Assembly (NCBI GenBank): GCA_964654185.1
Contig: CAZZIE010000005.1
Location: 6,164-70,163, forward strand
Direction: 5' to 3'
DNA: 64,000 nt
Source of the DNA: CAYFQV01 sp964654185
GTDB lineage: Bacteria > Spirochaetota > Spirochaetia > DSM-27196 > PWMO01
The notes under the pieces were generated by a model. The model saw only the letters and a list, made by a program, of their open reading frames with translations, searched no databases and had not been told where the DNA came from. The position numbers were made by a program, and so were the translations under genes. Positions 1 to 8,212 of the stretch are shown piece after piece. Within the stretch, counting starts at the first letter, position 1; each line of letters begins with the position of its first letter.

Positions 1-88
1 CGATCCGGCCGGCACCCCCCGGCCCCCCGGCGAAGAGCCGCCCGCATAGTCTCTCCGGCGCCAAATATACATTTTGCTATAAACACAC

Positions 89-115
89 TTGACTATATCG
101 ATAAGTCAATATAGA
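89..115 (+). promoter_or_regulatory. Putative promoter/operator upstream of the FMN-motif lipoprotein
   Basis: An A+T-rich island in very G+C-rich DNA holds TTGACT (89-94) and its inverted copy AGTCAA (104-109) around a TATCGATA centre. TTGACT could serve as a -35, with TATAGA at 110-115 as -10, but the spacer is only 15 bp. The 6-bp arms look like an operator over a promoter. The downstream leader is about 140 nt. Positions 1-88 show nothing else recognisable. Promoter and operator function are inference. Confidence 0.35.
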
Positions 116-262
116 GTTGCCCTACAATACATCCAATACAAGTGACACCGTACCGGCGCGTCCGTGCCGCACGATTGTTACCTGCACCCCTTCGGGGGAG
201 CTGGATCCCGAGCGTCGTGTGCCCGCCGCACTCCCGGTGAGAAGTGTCAAATGGAGAGAGCT

Positions 263-883
263 ATGAAGCGACTATTTGGACTCGCCCTGCTGGCAGTCCT
301 CCTTATTGTGGCCATCGGCTGTGACAACTCCTCGACCGCAGAGGCGGAAGGGGAAGGTGAAGCACAGGCCCAGGCCGCGGAGATCCCCGAGAACGCCATT
401 CCCGTGGAGAACGCCTTCAAGTTCACCCACGTGAACGGGCACAAGGAAGAGAACGAGTTCACCGCCTTCGTCATGTTCGAGTACGAGCAGCTCGAGACGG
501 TGAAATATCAGGTCGGCTACATTGCCTGCACCTGCCGCAGCCCCGAGGTGAACTACTGGACCGTTGCCTTTGTGGAGATCAACAAGGCCGACAACACCAT
601 TGAGACCTTCTCCATGGATGAGGACAGCACCGGCAAGTACACCGCCGGCATGTACGGCGACAGTGTGAAGTCCTGGGACGGCACGCCCGTGCAGCAGCCC
701 TTCTACGACAAGTTCATCCCTGAGAACATCCTTGGCGCGACCGAGGAGCAGATCGACTCCTACGAGGCCATGCACGGCCAGGCGGATGCCTACACCGGCG
801 CAACGGTGACCCCGAACAACGCCATGCGCATGCTCCAGGGACTGTTCGACTACCACAACCGCAATTACGGAAGCGACGCGTAA
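263..883 (+). CDS. Lipoprotein with FMN-binding-like TGAT motif
   Basis: This 206-residue protein has a lipoprotein signal (basic start, hydrophobic run, Cys20 in a VAIGC lipobox), so it should be anchored outside the cytoplasmic membrane. Near the C-terminus, residues 178-181 read TGAT within DAYTGATVTP. This matches the [ST]GAT motif at which NqrC/RnfG-type FMN-binding domains carry covalent FMN. A CTCR motif (Cys89, Cys91) is a possible redox or metal pair. ATG 263 is preferred because GGAGAG lies 4 nt before it; the frame extends further upstream without support. The two-rhodanese lipoprotein follows 49 nt later on the same strand, suggesting a shared extracytoplasmic redox or sulfur role. 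The motif is seen; flavinylation is inferred. Confidence 0.7.
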   Translation: MKRLFGLALLAVLLIVAIGCDNSSTAEAEGEGEAQAQAAEIPENAIPVENAFKFTHVNGHKEENEFTAFVMFEYEQLETVKYQVGYIACTCRSPEVNYWTVAFVEINKADNTIETFSMDEDSTGKYTAGMYGDSVKSWDGTPVQQPFYDKFIPENILGATEEQIDSYEAMHGQADAYTGATVTPNNAMRMLQGLFDYHNRNYGSDA

Positions 884-932
884 CGTCTGTTGCGTCGCGA
901 CGACTGACAAAACTACACGGGAGGTATCCCCC

Positions 933-1823
933 ATGCGACGAATTGCATTACTGCTTGTTGCAGTGCTTCTTGCTGTGCTGGTCATCGGCTGTTCTTCGAC
1001 TGCCGAGCAGACCACACTCACCGGTGATGAAGAGATCACCATGGCCACCATCGATGAGTATCTGAATGCCGACGCCCGTTTCGTTGACCTGCGTGACTTC
1101 GCAGACATGTTCAGCGGCGGCTACGTTGCCGGCTTTGAGGTCGTGCCCTTCTTCGAGTACCTCGAGGGCCGCGCCCTTGTGCGGAACAACGGCTGGGAGT
1201 ACTCCTCCGCCGATGTGGCAAACGAGGCCGTGCTCGAGAACATCTTTGGACCCAAGGAAGAGCCCGTTGTCCTGATGTGCGGTTCCGGCACCCGCGCCGG
1301 TTACGTGAAGAACGCGCTGAAAGACATTGGCTACACCACCGTCTTCAACGCCGGCGGCATTCGTGACTACGACGGAGAGAACAAGATCCTCGGTGACGGC
1401 GAGTACGCCGGTCTGGAAGCGCTCCCCGAAGCTGTCACCATGGCCAACATTGACCAGTACCTCGGACGCGAAGGCGCCAAATACGTCGACCTTCGCAACG
1501 TCGAGGACAAGTACGTCGGCGGCTACATCGACGGCTTTGAGGTGGTCTCCTTCTTCCAGTATCTCGAAGGCCGCGCCTTCGTCCGCAACAACGGCTGGGA
1601 GTTCTCGGAAGAGGACATTGAGTCCGCAGCTGTCCTGGAGAACGTCTTCGGCCCGAAGGATCGCGAAGTATTCGTGATGTGCGGCTCCGGAACGCGTTCC
1701 GGCTACACGAAGGAAGCCCTCGAGGCCATTGGCTACGAAGAGGTCTACAACGTAGGCGGCATTCGGGACTATCAGGGAGACAACAAGGTCCTTGGCGACT
1801 CCAGCTTCTCCCTGCAGCTCTAG
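933..1823 (+). CDS. Lipoprotein with tandem rhodanese domains
   Basis: The 296-residue protein has a lipoprotein signal peptide (Cys20, VIGC) and two copies of a rhodanese-like unit at about residues 36-158 and 168-290. The repeats share long runs such as RNNGWE, FGPK and NxGGIRDYxG, so they arose by internal duplication. Both active loops are intact: CGSGTR at Cys116 and Cys250. Rhodaneses move sulfane sulfur through a persulfide on that cysteine; the lipid anchor places this one outside the membrane. GGAGGT lies just before ATG 933. The gene follows the FMN-motif lipoprotein and ends before a strong terminator, so the two form a likely transcription unit. The substrate is unknown. Confidence 0.85.
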   Translation: MRRIALLLVAVLLAVLVIGCSSTAEQTTLTGDEEITMATIDEYLNADARFVDLRDFADMFSGGYVAGFEVVPFFEYLEGRALVRNNGWEYSSADVANEAVLENIFGPKEEPVVLMCGSGTRAGYVKNALKDIGYTTVFNAGGIRDYDGENKILGDGEYAGLEALPEAVTMANIDQYLGREGAKYVDLRNVEDKYVGGYIDGFEVVSFFQYLEGRAFVRNNGWEFSEEDIESAAVLENVFGPKDREVFVMCGSGTRSGYTKEALEAIGYEEVYNVGGIRDYQGDNKVLGDSSFSLQL

Positions 1824-1914
1824 TGCTGCAGCGTTGATCCGACTTACCCTGGGGTGAGTCACGTCCAGGCCGCGCCGCTCGCAGGGGTTACCTTTCGGCG
1901 ACGGCTGGATTCCG

Positions 1915-1948
1915 AGGCCGGTGAGTGTGATCACTCATCGGCCTTTTT
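1915..1948 (+). terminator. Rho-independent terminator after the rhodanese lipoprotein
   Basis: AGGCCG (1915-1920) pairs with CGGCCT (1939-1944), continued inward by GTGAGTG against CACTCAT with one mismatch, and is followed by a TTTTT tract. It lies about 90 nt after the stop codon, in the orientation expected for the two-lipoprotein unit. Confidence 0.85.
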
Positions 1949-1966
1949 CGTGAAGACGGCCGCGCA

Positions 1967-2051
1967 CCGGTGCACGGGCCGGCAGCGGGCCGGCGCGGGG
2001 ATTGCCACGCGCGCCGGTCCGGGGGCCGGTGCACGGGCCGGCAGCGGGCCG
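1967..2051. repeat. 26-bp direct repeat, two copies
   Basis: The same 26 bases occur at 1967-1992 and 2026-2051, beginning CCGGTGCACGGGCCGG, with 59 bp between repeat starts. The surrounding 100 bp is almost pure G+C. This lies in the 298-bp gap between the terminator and the DUF6544-like gene. No coding potential is evident. It may be a slippage duplication. Confidence 0.6.
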
Positions 2052-2121
2052 CCACGCGGGGCACCGCACCGGTAGCCACGGACTGCCCCAGCTGATACGT
2101 TACACACCACCGGAGAATGAC

Positions 2122-3012
2122 ATGACAAACGAGCACTCACGAAAACCCAGAGGCATGCGACGCGGCGTCCTCCGCCTTGGTGCCCTCGCCGCCATCCCGG
2201 GATTTCTCCTTTCCTGCACCACCATGGAGCGCCGCGCCGGCGCCTACGTCCGGGATGCACGGGAGACGGCATTCACGGAGGAGAGCAGCGGCGAGGAAGT
2301 AATTACCGAGGCGGATCTGAAGGATCTTCCACCGGTCGTACAGCGCTACTTTCGATTCGCCCGGGTTGTCGGGAAGCCGAAGATCCGCAGCTTCGGGTTT
2401 GTCATGGAGGGACGGATTCGGCAGTCCGCGGATGCTGCGTGGATGCCCTTTGTCTCGCGGCAGTACAACGATCTGCGAAATCCGGCGCGCGTTTACTACA
2501 TCAACGCAGAGAACAACCCCATGACCGGCATTGACAGCTATCTGGAGGGCAAGGGGCGCATGCACATCAAGCTCTTCAATCTGATCACCGTGGGTGACTC
2601 GACCGGACCGGAGATGGACCGGGCCGCGCTGGTGACCTTTCTGAACGATCTCATGGTTTCCCCGAACGCCTACTTCTCGGTTCCCGTCCAGTGGCGTCAG
2701 ATCGACGACTCTCATGCGGAGCTCTCCCTCACCCACGCAGGCATGACGGTCACCGCAACGCTCACCTTCGACGCGGAGGGACGCATTGTGAACTGGGAGA
2801 GTAACGACCGCTACGCCGAGATCGACGGCGCCTTCCTCCCGGATCGCTGGTCCACACCCATTGAGGAGTACGGGGAGCTCCGGGGCATGCGCGTCCCGGC
2901 CAAAGCGCGGGGCGTCCACAACGTCGACGGCAACCCCTACACCTACGTGGAGCTGAACCGCCTGACCGCGCTGGAGTGGAATCCCGACGCCCTCCCCGGC
3001 GCCGGACGCTAA
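2122..3012 (+). CDS. DUF6544-like lipoprotein
   Basis: The 296-residue protein begins with an Arg-rich segment, a hydrophobic stretch and a lipobox ending at Cys32 (LLSC). The mature part carries LPPVVQRYFRFA and a repeated beta-strand pattern ending in PAKARGVHNV, which I associate with the DUF6544/DUF6920 family of unknown function. ATG 2122 is chosen because GGAG lies a few bases upstream; the frame is open to 2002 but that part is low-complexity G+C-rich sequence. The radical SAM gene follows 39 nt later. Family assignment is from memory of the motif and function is unknown. Confidence 0.65.
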   Translation: MTNEHSRKPRGMRRGVLRLGALAAIPGFLLSCTTMERRAGAYVRDARETAFTEESSGEEVITEADLKDLPPVVQRYFRFARVVGKPKIRSFGFVMEGRIRQSADAAWMPFVSRQYNDLRNPARVYYINAENNPMTGIDSYLEGKGRMHIKLFNLITVGDSTGPEMDRAALVTFLNDLMVSPNAYFSVPVQWRQIDDSHAELSLTHAGMTVTATLTFDAEGRIVNWESNDRYAEIDGAFLPDRWSTPIEEYGELRGMRVPAKARGVHNVDGNPYTYVELNRLTALEWNPDALPGAGR

Positions 3013-3051
3013 GGCGCGCGGATCCGCGCCGCCGCTATACTGAACGTTGAA

Positions 3052-3921
3052 ATGCACACCCCCGAAATACTCACCGATCGCGCGCAGCAAGCTCTCGATC
3101 TTCTCCAGGATTGCGCGGTCTGTCCGCGGAAGTGCCGCGTCGACCGTAGCGCGGATGAGCTCGGCGTCTGCGGGATCGGGCGGGAGGCGCTGGTGGCGAG
3201 CTACGGACCCCACTTCGGCGAGGAGCGGCCCCTCGTCTCCCGGGGCGGCTCGGGTACCATCTTCTTTTCCGGGTGCAACCTGCTCTGCAGCTTCTGCCAG
3301 AACTGCGACATCAGCCACGGCCGGGTCGGCCGCCGCACGGATGCCGAAGGGCTGGCGTGGATCATGCGCTACCTCCAGCGTTCCGGCTGCGAGAACATCA
3401 ACCTGGTCACGCCGAGCCACGTCGTCCCGCAGATCCTGGAAGCTCTCGCTCTCGCCGACGACGTGACCCTGCCGATCGTCTACAACACCAACAGCTACGA
3501 CTCCCTGGAAACCCTTCGCCTCCTGGACGGGGTCGTCGACATCTACCTGGCGGACTTCAAGTTCTGGAAGGGCGAAGGCCTCCCTTTTTTGTCTGGAGTC
3601 GATGATTACGGCGCTACCGCCGCAGAGGCCCTTCGCGAGATGCACCGGCAAGTCGGGGATCTGGAGGTACGAGGCGGGCGGGCGGTCCGCGGCCTCATGG
3701 TGCGCCACCTGGTCATGCCCGGCGACGTCTCGGATACGGGGCGGATCATGGAGTTCATCGCCGGCCTTTCGAAAGACACCTACGTGAACGTCATGCCGCA
3801 GTACACCCCGCACTACCACGCCGTACACGACCCGGTCATCGGCCGACGCATCTCCGAGCGGGAGTTCGTCGCCGCAGTGGACGCCGCGCGGCAGGCGGGG
3901 CTGCGGCGGATCGAGACATGA
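3052..3921 (+). CDS. Radical SAM protein, PflA-like (COG1313 type)
   Basis: This 289-residue protein has the radical SAM signature CxxxCxxC in GCNLLCSFCQN (Cys75, Cys79, Cys82), which binds the 4Fe-4S cluster that cleaves S-adenosylmethionine. An N-terminal cysteine set (Cys21, Cys24, Cys28, Cys40) is typical of the COG1313 group, annotated as putative pyruvate-formate-lyase activating enzymes. NTNSYDS, LADFKFW and VMPQYTPHYHA are further family-like segments. No glycyl-radical enzyme gene is next to it, so the partner is unknown. A TATACT hexamer lies 10 nt before ATG 3052. Strong as radical SAM; substrate not known. Confidence 0.85.
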   Translation: MHTPEILTDRAQQALDLLQDCAVCPRKCRVDRSADELGVCGIGREALVASYGPHFGEERPLVSRGGSGTIFFSGCNLLCSFCQNCDISHGRVGRRTDAEGLAWIMRYLQRSGCENINLVTPSHVVPQILEALALADDVTLPIVYNTNSYDSLETLRLLDGVVDIYLADFKFWKGEGLPFLSGVDDYGATAAEALREMHRQVGDLEVRGGRAVRGLMVRHLVMPGDVSDTGRIMEFIAGLSKDTYVNVMPQYTPHYHAVHDPVIGRRISEREFVAAVDAARQAGLRRIET

Positions 3922-4061
3922 GTCGCGGGTCATGCGGGCCGGCGCCTGGAGGGTTCCCGCCGGCGGTACGTGGTGGAGCCGGCGCCGGCGCAGCCCGCGG
4001 GTGGCCCCCTGCGGGCGCCGCGCTGCGGGCGCCCTGGATTCGCTCGTTGAAGGAGGAACTG

Positions 4062-4493
4062 ATGAGTCATGAGTACAACCTGCAACGGTTCGTAGATGCC
4101 CAGGAGCGCGTCGTTGATGCCGTAACGCGGGAGCTCCGGGATGGTGCAAAGCGAAGCCACTGGATGTGGTTCGTCTTTCCCCAGATTAAGGGACTCGGGC
4201 GAAGCTCCACGGCGCAGCACTACGCCATTGGCTCCCTTGACGAGGCGAAGGCGTACCTGGAGCACCCGGTTCTGGGCAAACGGCTCCGGGAATGGACGCA
4301 GATCCTCCTGAACCTCGAGGGGCCTTCGGCGGAACAGATCTTCGGCTATCCGGACTATCTCAAGTTCCGCTCGTCAATGACCCTCTTCAGCCGGGTTCCC
4401 GGGGCGCCGGACCTGTTTCAACGGGCTTTGGACAAGTATTACGGCGGGAAGCCTGACGGGGCCACGCTCAGAATCCTGGGTCTTCCGGGGTAG
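4062..4493 (+). CDS. DUF1810 family protein
   Basis: The 143-residue soluble protein matches the DUF1810 pattern: LQRFVDAQ at the start, then SHWMWFVFPQIKGLG, STAQHYAI, and GYPDYLKFRSSMTLF. The function of DUF1810 is not established, although it occurs near ADP-ribose-related genes in some genomes. The start is set by an exact AAGGAGG at 4050-4056, 5 nt before ATG 4062. An in-frame ATG at 3918 overlapping the radical SAM stop would add a Gly/Ala/Pro-rich tail without homology signs. The 140-bp gap before it is palindromic G+C-rich sequence. Confidence 0.85.
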   Translation: MSHEYNLQRFVDAQERVVDAVTRELRDGAKRSHWMWFVFPQIKGLGRSSTAQHYAIGSLDEAKAYLEHPVLGKRLREWTQILLNLEGPSAEQIFGYPDYLKFRSSMTLFSRVPGAPDLFQRALDKYYGGKPDGATLRILGLPG

Positions 4494-4620
4494 ACCACTG
4501 CCGAACGCCCTCTCCCCTGAATCCTTCACAAGAGACGGTACACTACAGGGCCTCGTTTGTTCTTGACGGTCCCGGGCACCTCACCTACCATCGAGCCAAA
4601 AAGGCGGTAGACCTCCGGTC

Positions 4621-6549
4621 ATGCGTACACGAGAGTTTCTCCGCGCTTCGGCGCTCCTTGTCCTGGCAGCAGCTTCGTCGATCGTCCCCGCTCAGGTTCA
4701 CGCTCAAGCACGAACCGTCGCACTGGCACCTCTGGCGCCACCCGAGGGCCGCCCGGAGCTGGTGGCAGCGGTTGAACAGGTCAACCGCACCGCCCTGCTC
4801 ACCCTGCAGCTCCTCGGCGACTACGATGTATCCCGACTCGACGACCGGGACGCCCTGACCGATCCGGAAGAGGCGCGCCGGCTGGCAGAGGAGAACGGGT
4901 ACGACAACGTCATCTTTGGCGAGGCCCGGCTCAACGAGCAGGGTCAGCTGGTCCTTTCCATGCGCGTCTACGACCGCTTTCTGGACGAGGTGACCCTGGA
5001 GTCGACGCAGGTCGCCCGCCGGCTCCTCGCGGTCTTCGACACCGCGGACATCCTGGTGACGGAGCTGGTATCCGCCTTCAGCGGCAGGGTGATTCGCTTT
5101 GGCGCCATTGACCTCCGCCTGCAACCGCAGGCCGCCGCCGTTTCGATCTCCCTGGACGGGACGGCCATTGCGAACGTGTCGAAGGCCTTCGACCGAGTAC
5201 TCACGGGAGAGCGGACGGTCCGCGTGAGCCAGGAGCGTATGTTCGGGGAAACCACCATCTTCGAGCGCAGCGTTTTCGTAGAGGCAGACGAGACGGCCCG
5301 AATCAGCGTCGAGATCCCGGAGCTCACGCGGCGCGAAGCGCAGACCCTCAATGAGCTCTCCCGGACCATTCGGGAGTCCTTGGCCCTTCGAAGCGCACGT
5401 CAGGAGGTCTCGGATGCACTCTCCCGCCTGGGCGAGGTGGTCGCAGATTCCTCCTACTCTCCCGCCATCCTGGAATGGCAGGATCGATACGCGCAACTTC
5501 AGGGCGAGTTCGAGCTCGCTGAACTTGGCAGGGACATTCTCGACTGGCGTGAGGGAGACCCGGACGCCGGGCCCGGCACCGCCGCGGCGCGTACCCTGGC
5601 GCTTTACCGGAGTGCAAATGCATACCGGGATCCCGCAAGAATTCGGAACGGCGCCGCGACCAACCTTCGCGTCTACATGGAGCTCCTGGCGCTGCGATCC
5701 GCCGGCTATCTATCAGAGCGCGACTTTGCCGCCGCGGAAGAGCAACTCCTTGCAGCTACCGACAGCGAGCTCGGCTTGACGGGTTCGCTACGTGGGGCGC
5801 AGGAGGCGCTTGATGCCGACCTCACCTTCCTGCGGGAGCTCGTCGACGAGCGCGACCGCCTTGCCGATCGGGGGAGCCCCTTCTGGGACGGCACCGCCCT
5901 GGTCGGCGGCCTGGCCTTCGGGGCGGGTTCGGGTTACCTCTTTGCTACCGATTACGCGACCACCCTCTATCAGGACGCCATGACCACCTACGAGGAACAG
6001 TACGTTCCTGCCACCGAAGCGAGCGAGGCGGAGTCTCTCCACCGGGAGGTGCGCCGGGAGATCGTCCTGGCAAACACCCTGGAAATCGCCAAGTGGGCGG
6101 GCCTGGGCCTCTCTCCGGCGGGGGTCTTCCAGGCCGTTCGCGGATGGTACCGGCGCCGGGTCGCTCCGGACCGCTACGTGTCCGAGCAGCTCGAAGCGCA
6201 CTTCGGCCGGGAGATGGACGCCGCACTCTCGCTCTTCGGAGACGACCAGCGCCGGCGCGGCGCGGCGCGGCGTCGCGCCGGTGCCGACCCGCTGCAACTC
6301 GTCGTCACGGGGTTTCCGGCGGACACCCCGGTGGCCGTGGACGGCCGCACGATCGGCGCGACGCCGCTGGTCCGGGAGATCGATCCCACCGGGGACGGCA
6401 CGGCCTCGATCGGGGACTCCAGGGCGGGCGGCGACGCCCGGACGGGTGGCGGGGCGGGCGTCCAGGGCCGCGAGCTCACCGTAATCGTCGGCGAGCAAAA
6501 CTTCAGAATACCCGCGGAGCCGGGACGCCGCGTCGTGGTGCCGCGCTGA
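4621..6549 (+). CDS. Exported protein with C-terminal PEGA-like domain
   Basis: The 642-residue protein has a signal peptide (residues 1 to about 28, ending VHA-QA). Its N-terminal third resembles periplasmic proteins that assess abundance or stress (YDNVIFGEARL, LVLSMRVYD). The middle is helical. A glycine-rich hydrophobic segment near residue 430 (ALVGGLAFGAGSGYLFA) may be a membrane anchor. The last 100 residues contain LVVTGFPADTPVAVDGRTIGATPLVREI-like sequence, the PEGA beta-sandwich pattern of surface proteins, interrupted by a Gly-rich loop. Spirochaetes encode many such proteins. yjbQ follows 67 nt later. Function not known. Confidence 0.75.
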   Translation: MRTREFLRASALLVLAAASSIVPAQVHAQARTVALAPLAPPEGRPELVAAVEQVNRTALLTLQLLGDYDVSRLDDRDALTDPEEARRLAEENGYDNVIFGEARLNEQGQLVLSMRVYDRFLDEVTLESTQVARRLLAVFDTADILVTELVSAFSGRVIRFGAIDLRLQPQAAAVSISLDGTAIANVSKAFDRVLTGERTVRVSQERMFGETTIFERSVFVEADETARISVEIPELTRREAQTLNELSRTIRESLALRSARQEVSDALSRLGEVVADSSYSPAILEWQDRYAQLQGEFELAELGRDILDWREGDPDAGPGTAAARTLALYRSANAYRDPARIRNGAATNLRVYMELLALRSAGYLSERDFAAAEEQLLAATDSELGLTGSLRGAQEALDADLTFLRELVDERDRLADRGSPFWDGTALVGGLAFGAGSGYLFATDYATTLYQDAMTTYEEQYVPATEASEAESLHREVRREIVLANTLEIAKWAGLGLSPAGVFQAVRGWYRRRVAPDRYVSEQLEAHFGREMDAALSLFGDDQRRRGAARRRAGADPLQLVVTGFPADTPVAVDGRTIGATPLVREIDPTGDGTASIGDSRAGGDARTGGGAGVQGRELTVIVGEQNFRIPAEPGRRVVVPR

Positions 6550-6616
6550 GGCGCGATTGCGTCGTGTCGCGGGTCGCCCGGTGACGCCGGAGACCTCTTC
6601 CGCTACACTGGAGCGC

Positions 6617-7027
6617 ATGCAACGAGTTCTCTCCTTTTCGACGAGCGCCCACGAGGAGCTCATCGACATCACCGATCGGGTCTCCGGAGTCGTTGCCGAG
6701 AGCGGCGTCACGACCGGTGTGTGCGCCGTGTACTCCCGCGGGGCGACCGCGGGCATTATGATCCAGGAGAACTGGGACGACAGCGTGCAGCAGGACGTGA
6801 TCGCGCTGCTCCGAAAGCTCGCCCCGCAGGGGGTGTGGCTCCACGACCGGCAGGACGGCAATGCGGACTCCCACCTCAAGTCCGGCCTGGTCGGCGCGAG
6901 CGAGACGATTCCCATAATCGACGGACAACTCGGCCTCTCCACGTGGCAGAACATCTTCTTCTGCGAGTTCGACGGTCCCCGTCGCACCCGGGAAGCGGTC
7001 GTCACCATTCTGCGGTCCACCGGGTAG
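6617..7027 (+). CDS. yjbQ: YjbQ family protein (UPF0047)
   Basis: The 136-residue protein has the YjbQ/UPF0047 layout: VYSRGATAGIMIQEN, then DGNADSHLKSGLVG and LSTWQNIFFCEFDGPR near the end. Members bind a metal through conserved His and Asp residues and have been linked to weak thiamin-phosphate-synthase-like activity; the physiological role is unclear. Start ATG 6617 has TACACT at 6604-6609, 7 nt upstream, with GTGACG at 6581-6586 as a possible -35 (17-bp spacer). GGAG also lies close to the start, so either a leaderless message or a very short leader is possible. Confidence 0.85.
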   Translation: MQRVLSFSTSAHEELIDITDRVSGVVAESGVTTGVCAVYSRGATAGIMIQENWDDSVQQDVIALLRKLAPQGVWLHDRQDGNADSHLKSGLVGASETIPIIDGQLGLSTWQNIFFCEFDGPRRTREAVVTILRSTG

Positions 7028-7086
7028 GTGTGCGCGTGGGCCTGTATACATCGATCCTCAGTATCTGAAGGGGTGTATTGAGAGCC

Positions 7087-7719
7087 ATGTCCGGCAAGAT
7101 GTGTCCGAAGCTGATTCTGGAAGGCACGCGACTCACGTTCAAGACCGAGATCGCCTTTGCCCTGAATGAGCATCCCCGGGTTGTGGGACCGCGGAAGTAT
7201 CGGTACCACTCGCCGCTTGTTTCCGCGGAGTGGTGCGCCTTCACCAACTTCGCATGGGGGCGCGGCATGATCAACTTCGAGCCGGAGGAGGAGGTCCTGG
7301 CCCTGGAAGCGTACGAGACGTGGACCCGCCTCTTCGAGCTGCAGCGCTACTACTCCTGGATCCTGGACCGCTGGCACATCTCGACGCTGGCGCACCAGCT
7401 CCGCGTCCGCGGCCGCCGCTACGACTTCAGCGACCTGGAGCGGCGCATGGCCGCCGTCGGCTTCCACCTGGTCCACCTTACCCGCACCGCGGACTCCTTC
7501 GCCGCTGCCCGGGAAGAGCGCCTCAAGGTCTCCGGCAACCCCTCACAGTACGACGACCTCTCGCTGTTCCTGGAGGAGCAGTCACTCATGGAAGATCTGA
7601 TTCAGAGATCGATGCTGCCGGCCGTGCGCATTGACATCTCCGACAACAACGTCGGCCGCGCCGTCGAGGAGATCGCCGACCACCTGCACGAAACCGGCGC
7701 CATCTGGGCGGACTACTGA
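7087..7719 (+). CDS. Degenerate P-loop nucleotide/nucleoside kinase-like protein
   Basis: The 210-residue protein has the general plan of thymidylate or deoxynucleoside kinases. An N-terminal strand leads to LEGTRLTFKTEIA, where a Walker A motif GxxxxGK[ST] would be and the second glycine is Phe. The segment ILDRWHIS resembles the kinase DR motif. A later strand VGFHLVHLTRT precedes a lid-like charged helix. TTG 7078 is an alternative start with AAGGGG 4 nt before it. It is transcribed with yjbQ and ends at a bidirectional terminator. Kinase ancestry is plausible; activity is uncertain given the altered loop. Confidence 0.55.
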   Translation: MSGKMCPKLILEGTRLTFKTEIAFALNEHPRVVGPRKYRYHSPLVSAEWCAFTNFAWGRGMINFEPEEEVLALEAYETWTRLFELQRYYSWILDRWHISTLAHQLRVRGRRYDFSDLERRMAAVGFHLVHLTRTADSFAAAREERLKVSGNPSQYDDLSLFLEEQSLMEDLIQRSMLPAVRIDISDNNVGRAVEEIADHLHETGAIWADY

Positions 7720-7785
7720 GCGGGATGCCGCAGCCGGGACGCGCAAACGCTCGGCCGAGTGACGCGTGGTCCGGGGCTCCGGACA

Positions 7786-7817
7786 AAAAGAGAGCGGACC
7801 CGGAGATCCGCTCTTTT
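7786..7817. terminator. Bidirectional terminator between the kinase-like gene and the RRM gene
   Basis: GAGCGGA (7792-7798) pairs with TCCGCTC (7807-7813) around an 8-nt loop. AAAAAG precedes it and TTTTC follows it, so it can stop transcription from either side. The genes at 7719 (+) and 7884 (-) converge on it. Confidence 0.85.
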
Positions 7818-7883
7818 CATGGTTGTTTGAAGTTTACGTCGTGCGGTCGAGACCGGGATCCGGTCGTAACCGCCGTACGGACG

Positions 7884-8147
7884 CTACCAGCGGCGATCGT
7901 TCCGCGGCTTCGCCTCGTTCACCTTCAACTGCCGACCGTCGAAATCGTGCCCATTCAGGGCGTTCTCCGCGGCGCGTGCTTCCTCTTCAGTAGCCATCTC
8001 AATGAAGCCGAAGCCCCGAGAGCGACCGGTGTCACGATCGGTGATGACGTTTGCTGAAACTACTTCACCGTATTGGGCGAAGAGGTCGCGGAGCTCATTC
8101 TCCTGCGTCTGGTAGTTGAGGTTGCCGACATAAAGCTTGCTGGCCAT
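7884..8147 (-). CDS. Small RNA-binding protein, single RRM domain (copy 1)
   Basis: The 87-residue protein is one RNA recognition motif. RNP2 is KLYVGNL at residues 4-10 and RNP1 is RGFGFIEM, followed by DGRQLKVNEA and a basic tail. Bacterial single-RRM proteins of this type are RNA-binding, often cold-inducible. It is nearly identical to the protein at 34193-34459. AAGGAG lies 7 nt before ATG 8147. A promoter (-35 at 8288-8293, -10 at 8265-8270) gives a leader of roughly 110 nt that is partly conserved in the other copy. The frame is open further upstream but that is the leader itself. Confidence 0.93.
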   Translation of the reverse strand: MASKLYVGNLNYQTQENELRDLFAQYGEVVSANVITDRDTGRSRGFGFIEMATEEEARAAENALNGHDFDGRQLKVNEAKPRNDRRW

Positions 8148-8159
8148 AGAAACTCTCCT

Positions 8160-8174
8160 TCTGCTCAAGGCAGA
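8160..8174 (-). promoter_or_regulatory. Short hairpin just upstream of the RRM copy 1 ribosome binding site
   Basis: Read on the minus strand, CTGC-N5-GCAG (extended by one A-T pair) sits immediately before the AAGGAG of the RRM gene. The other RRM gene has the same stem with a different loop at 34474-34488. Possible control of ribosome access is inference. Confidence 0.45.
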
Positions 8175-8212
8175 TACGAAATTTGTTCGGAATGCGAAAG
8201 GCTTACTCTGAC

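Noticed and set aside
1967..2051. Possible CRISPR repeats
   Set aside because: Only two copies, no spacer regularity and no cas gene nearby.
2137..4149. A 670-codon open frame on the minus strand
   Set aside because: It runs antisense through the DUF6544-like, radical SAM and DUF1810 genes, whose protein motifs are convincing. Long antisense frames are expected in DNA this G+C-rich.
5788..7476. A 562-codon minus-strand frame
   Set aside because: It is opposite the PEGA protein, yjbQ and the kinase-like gene, and its translation shows no domain pattern.
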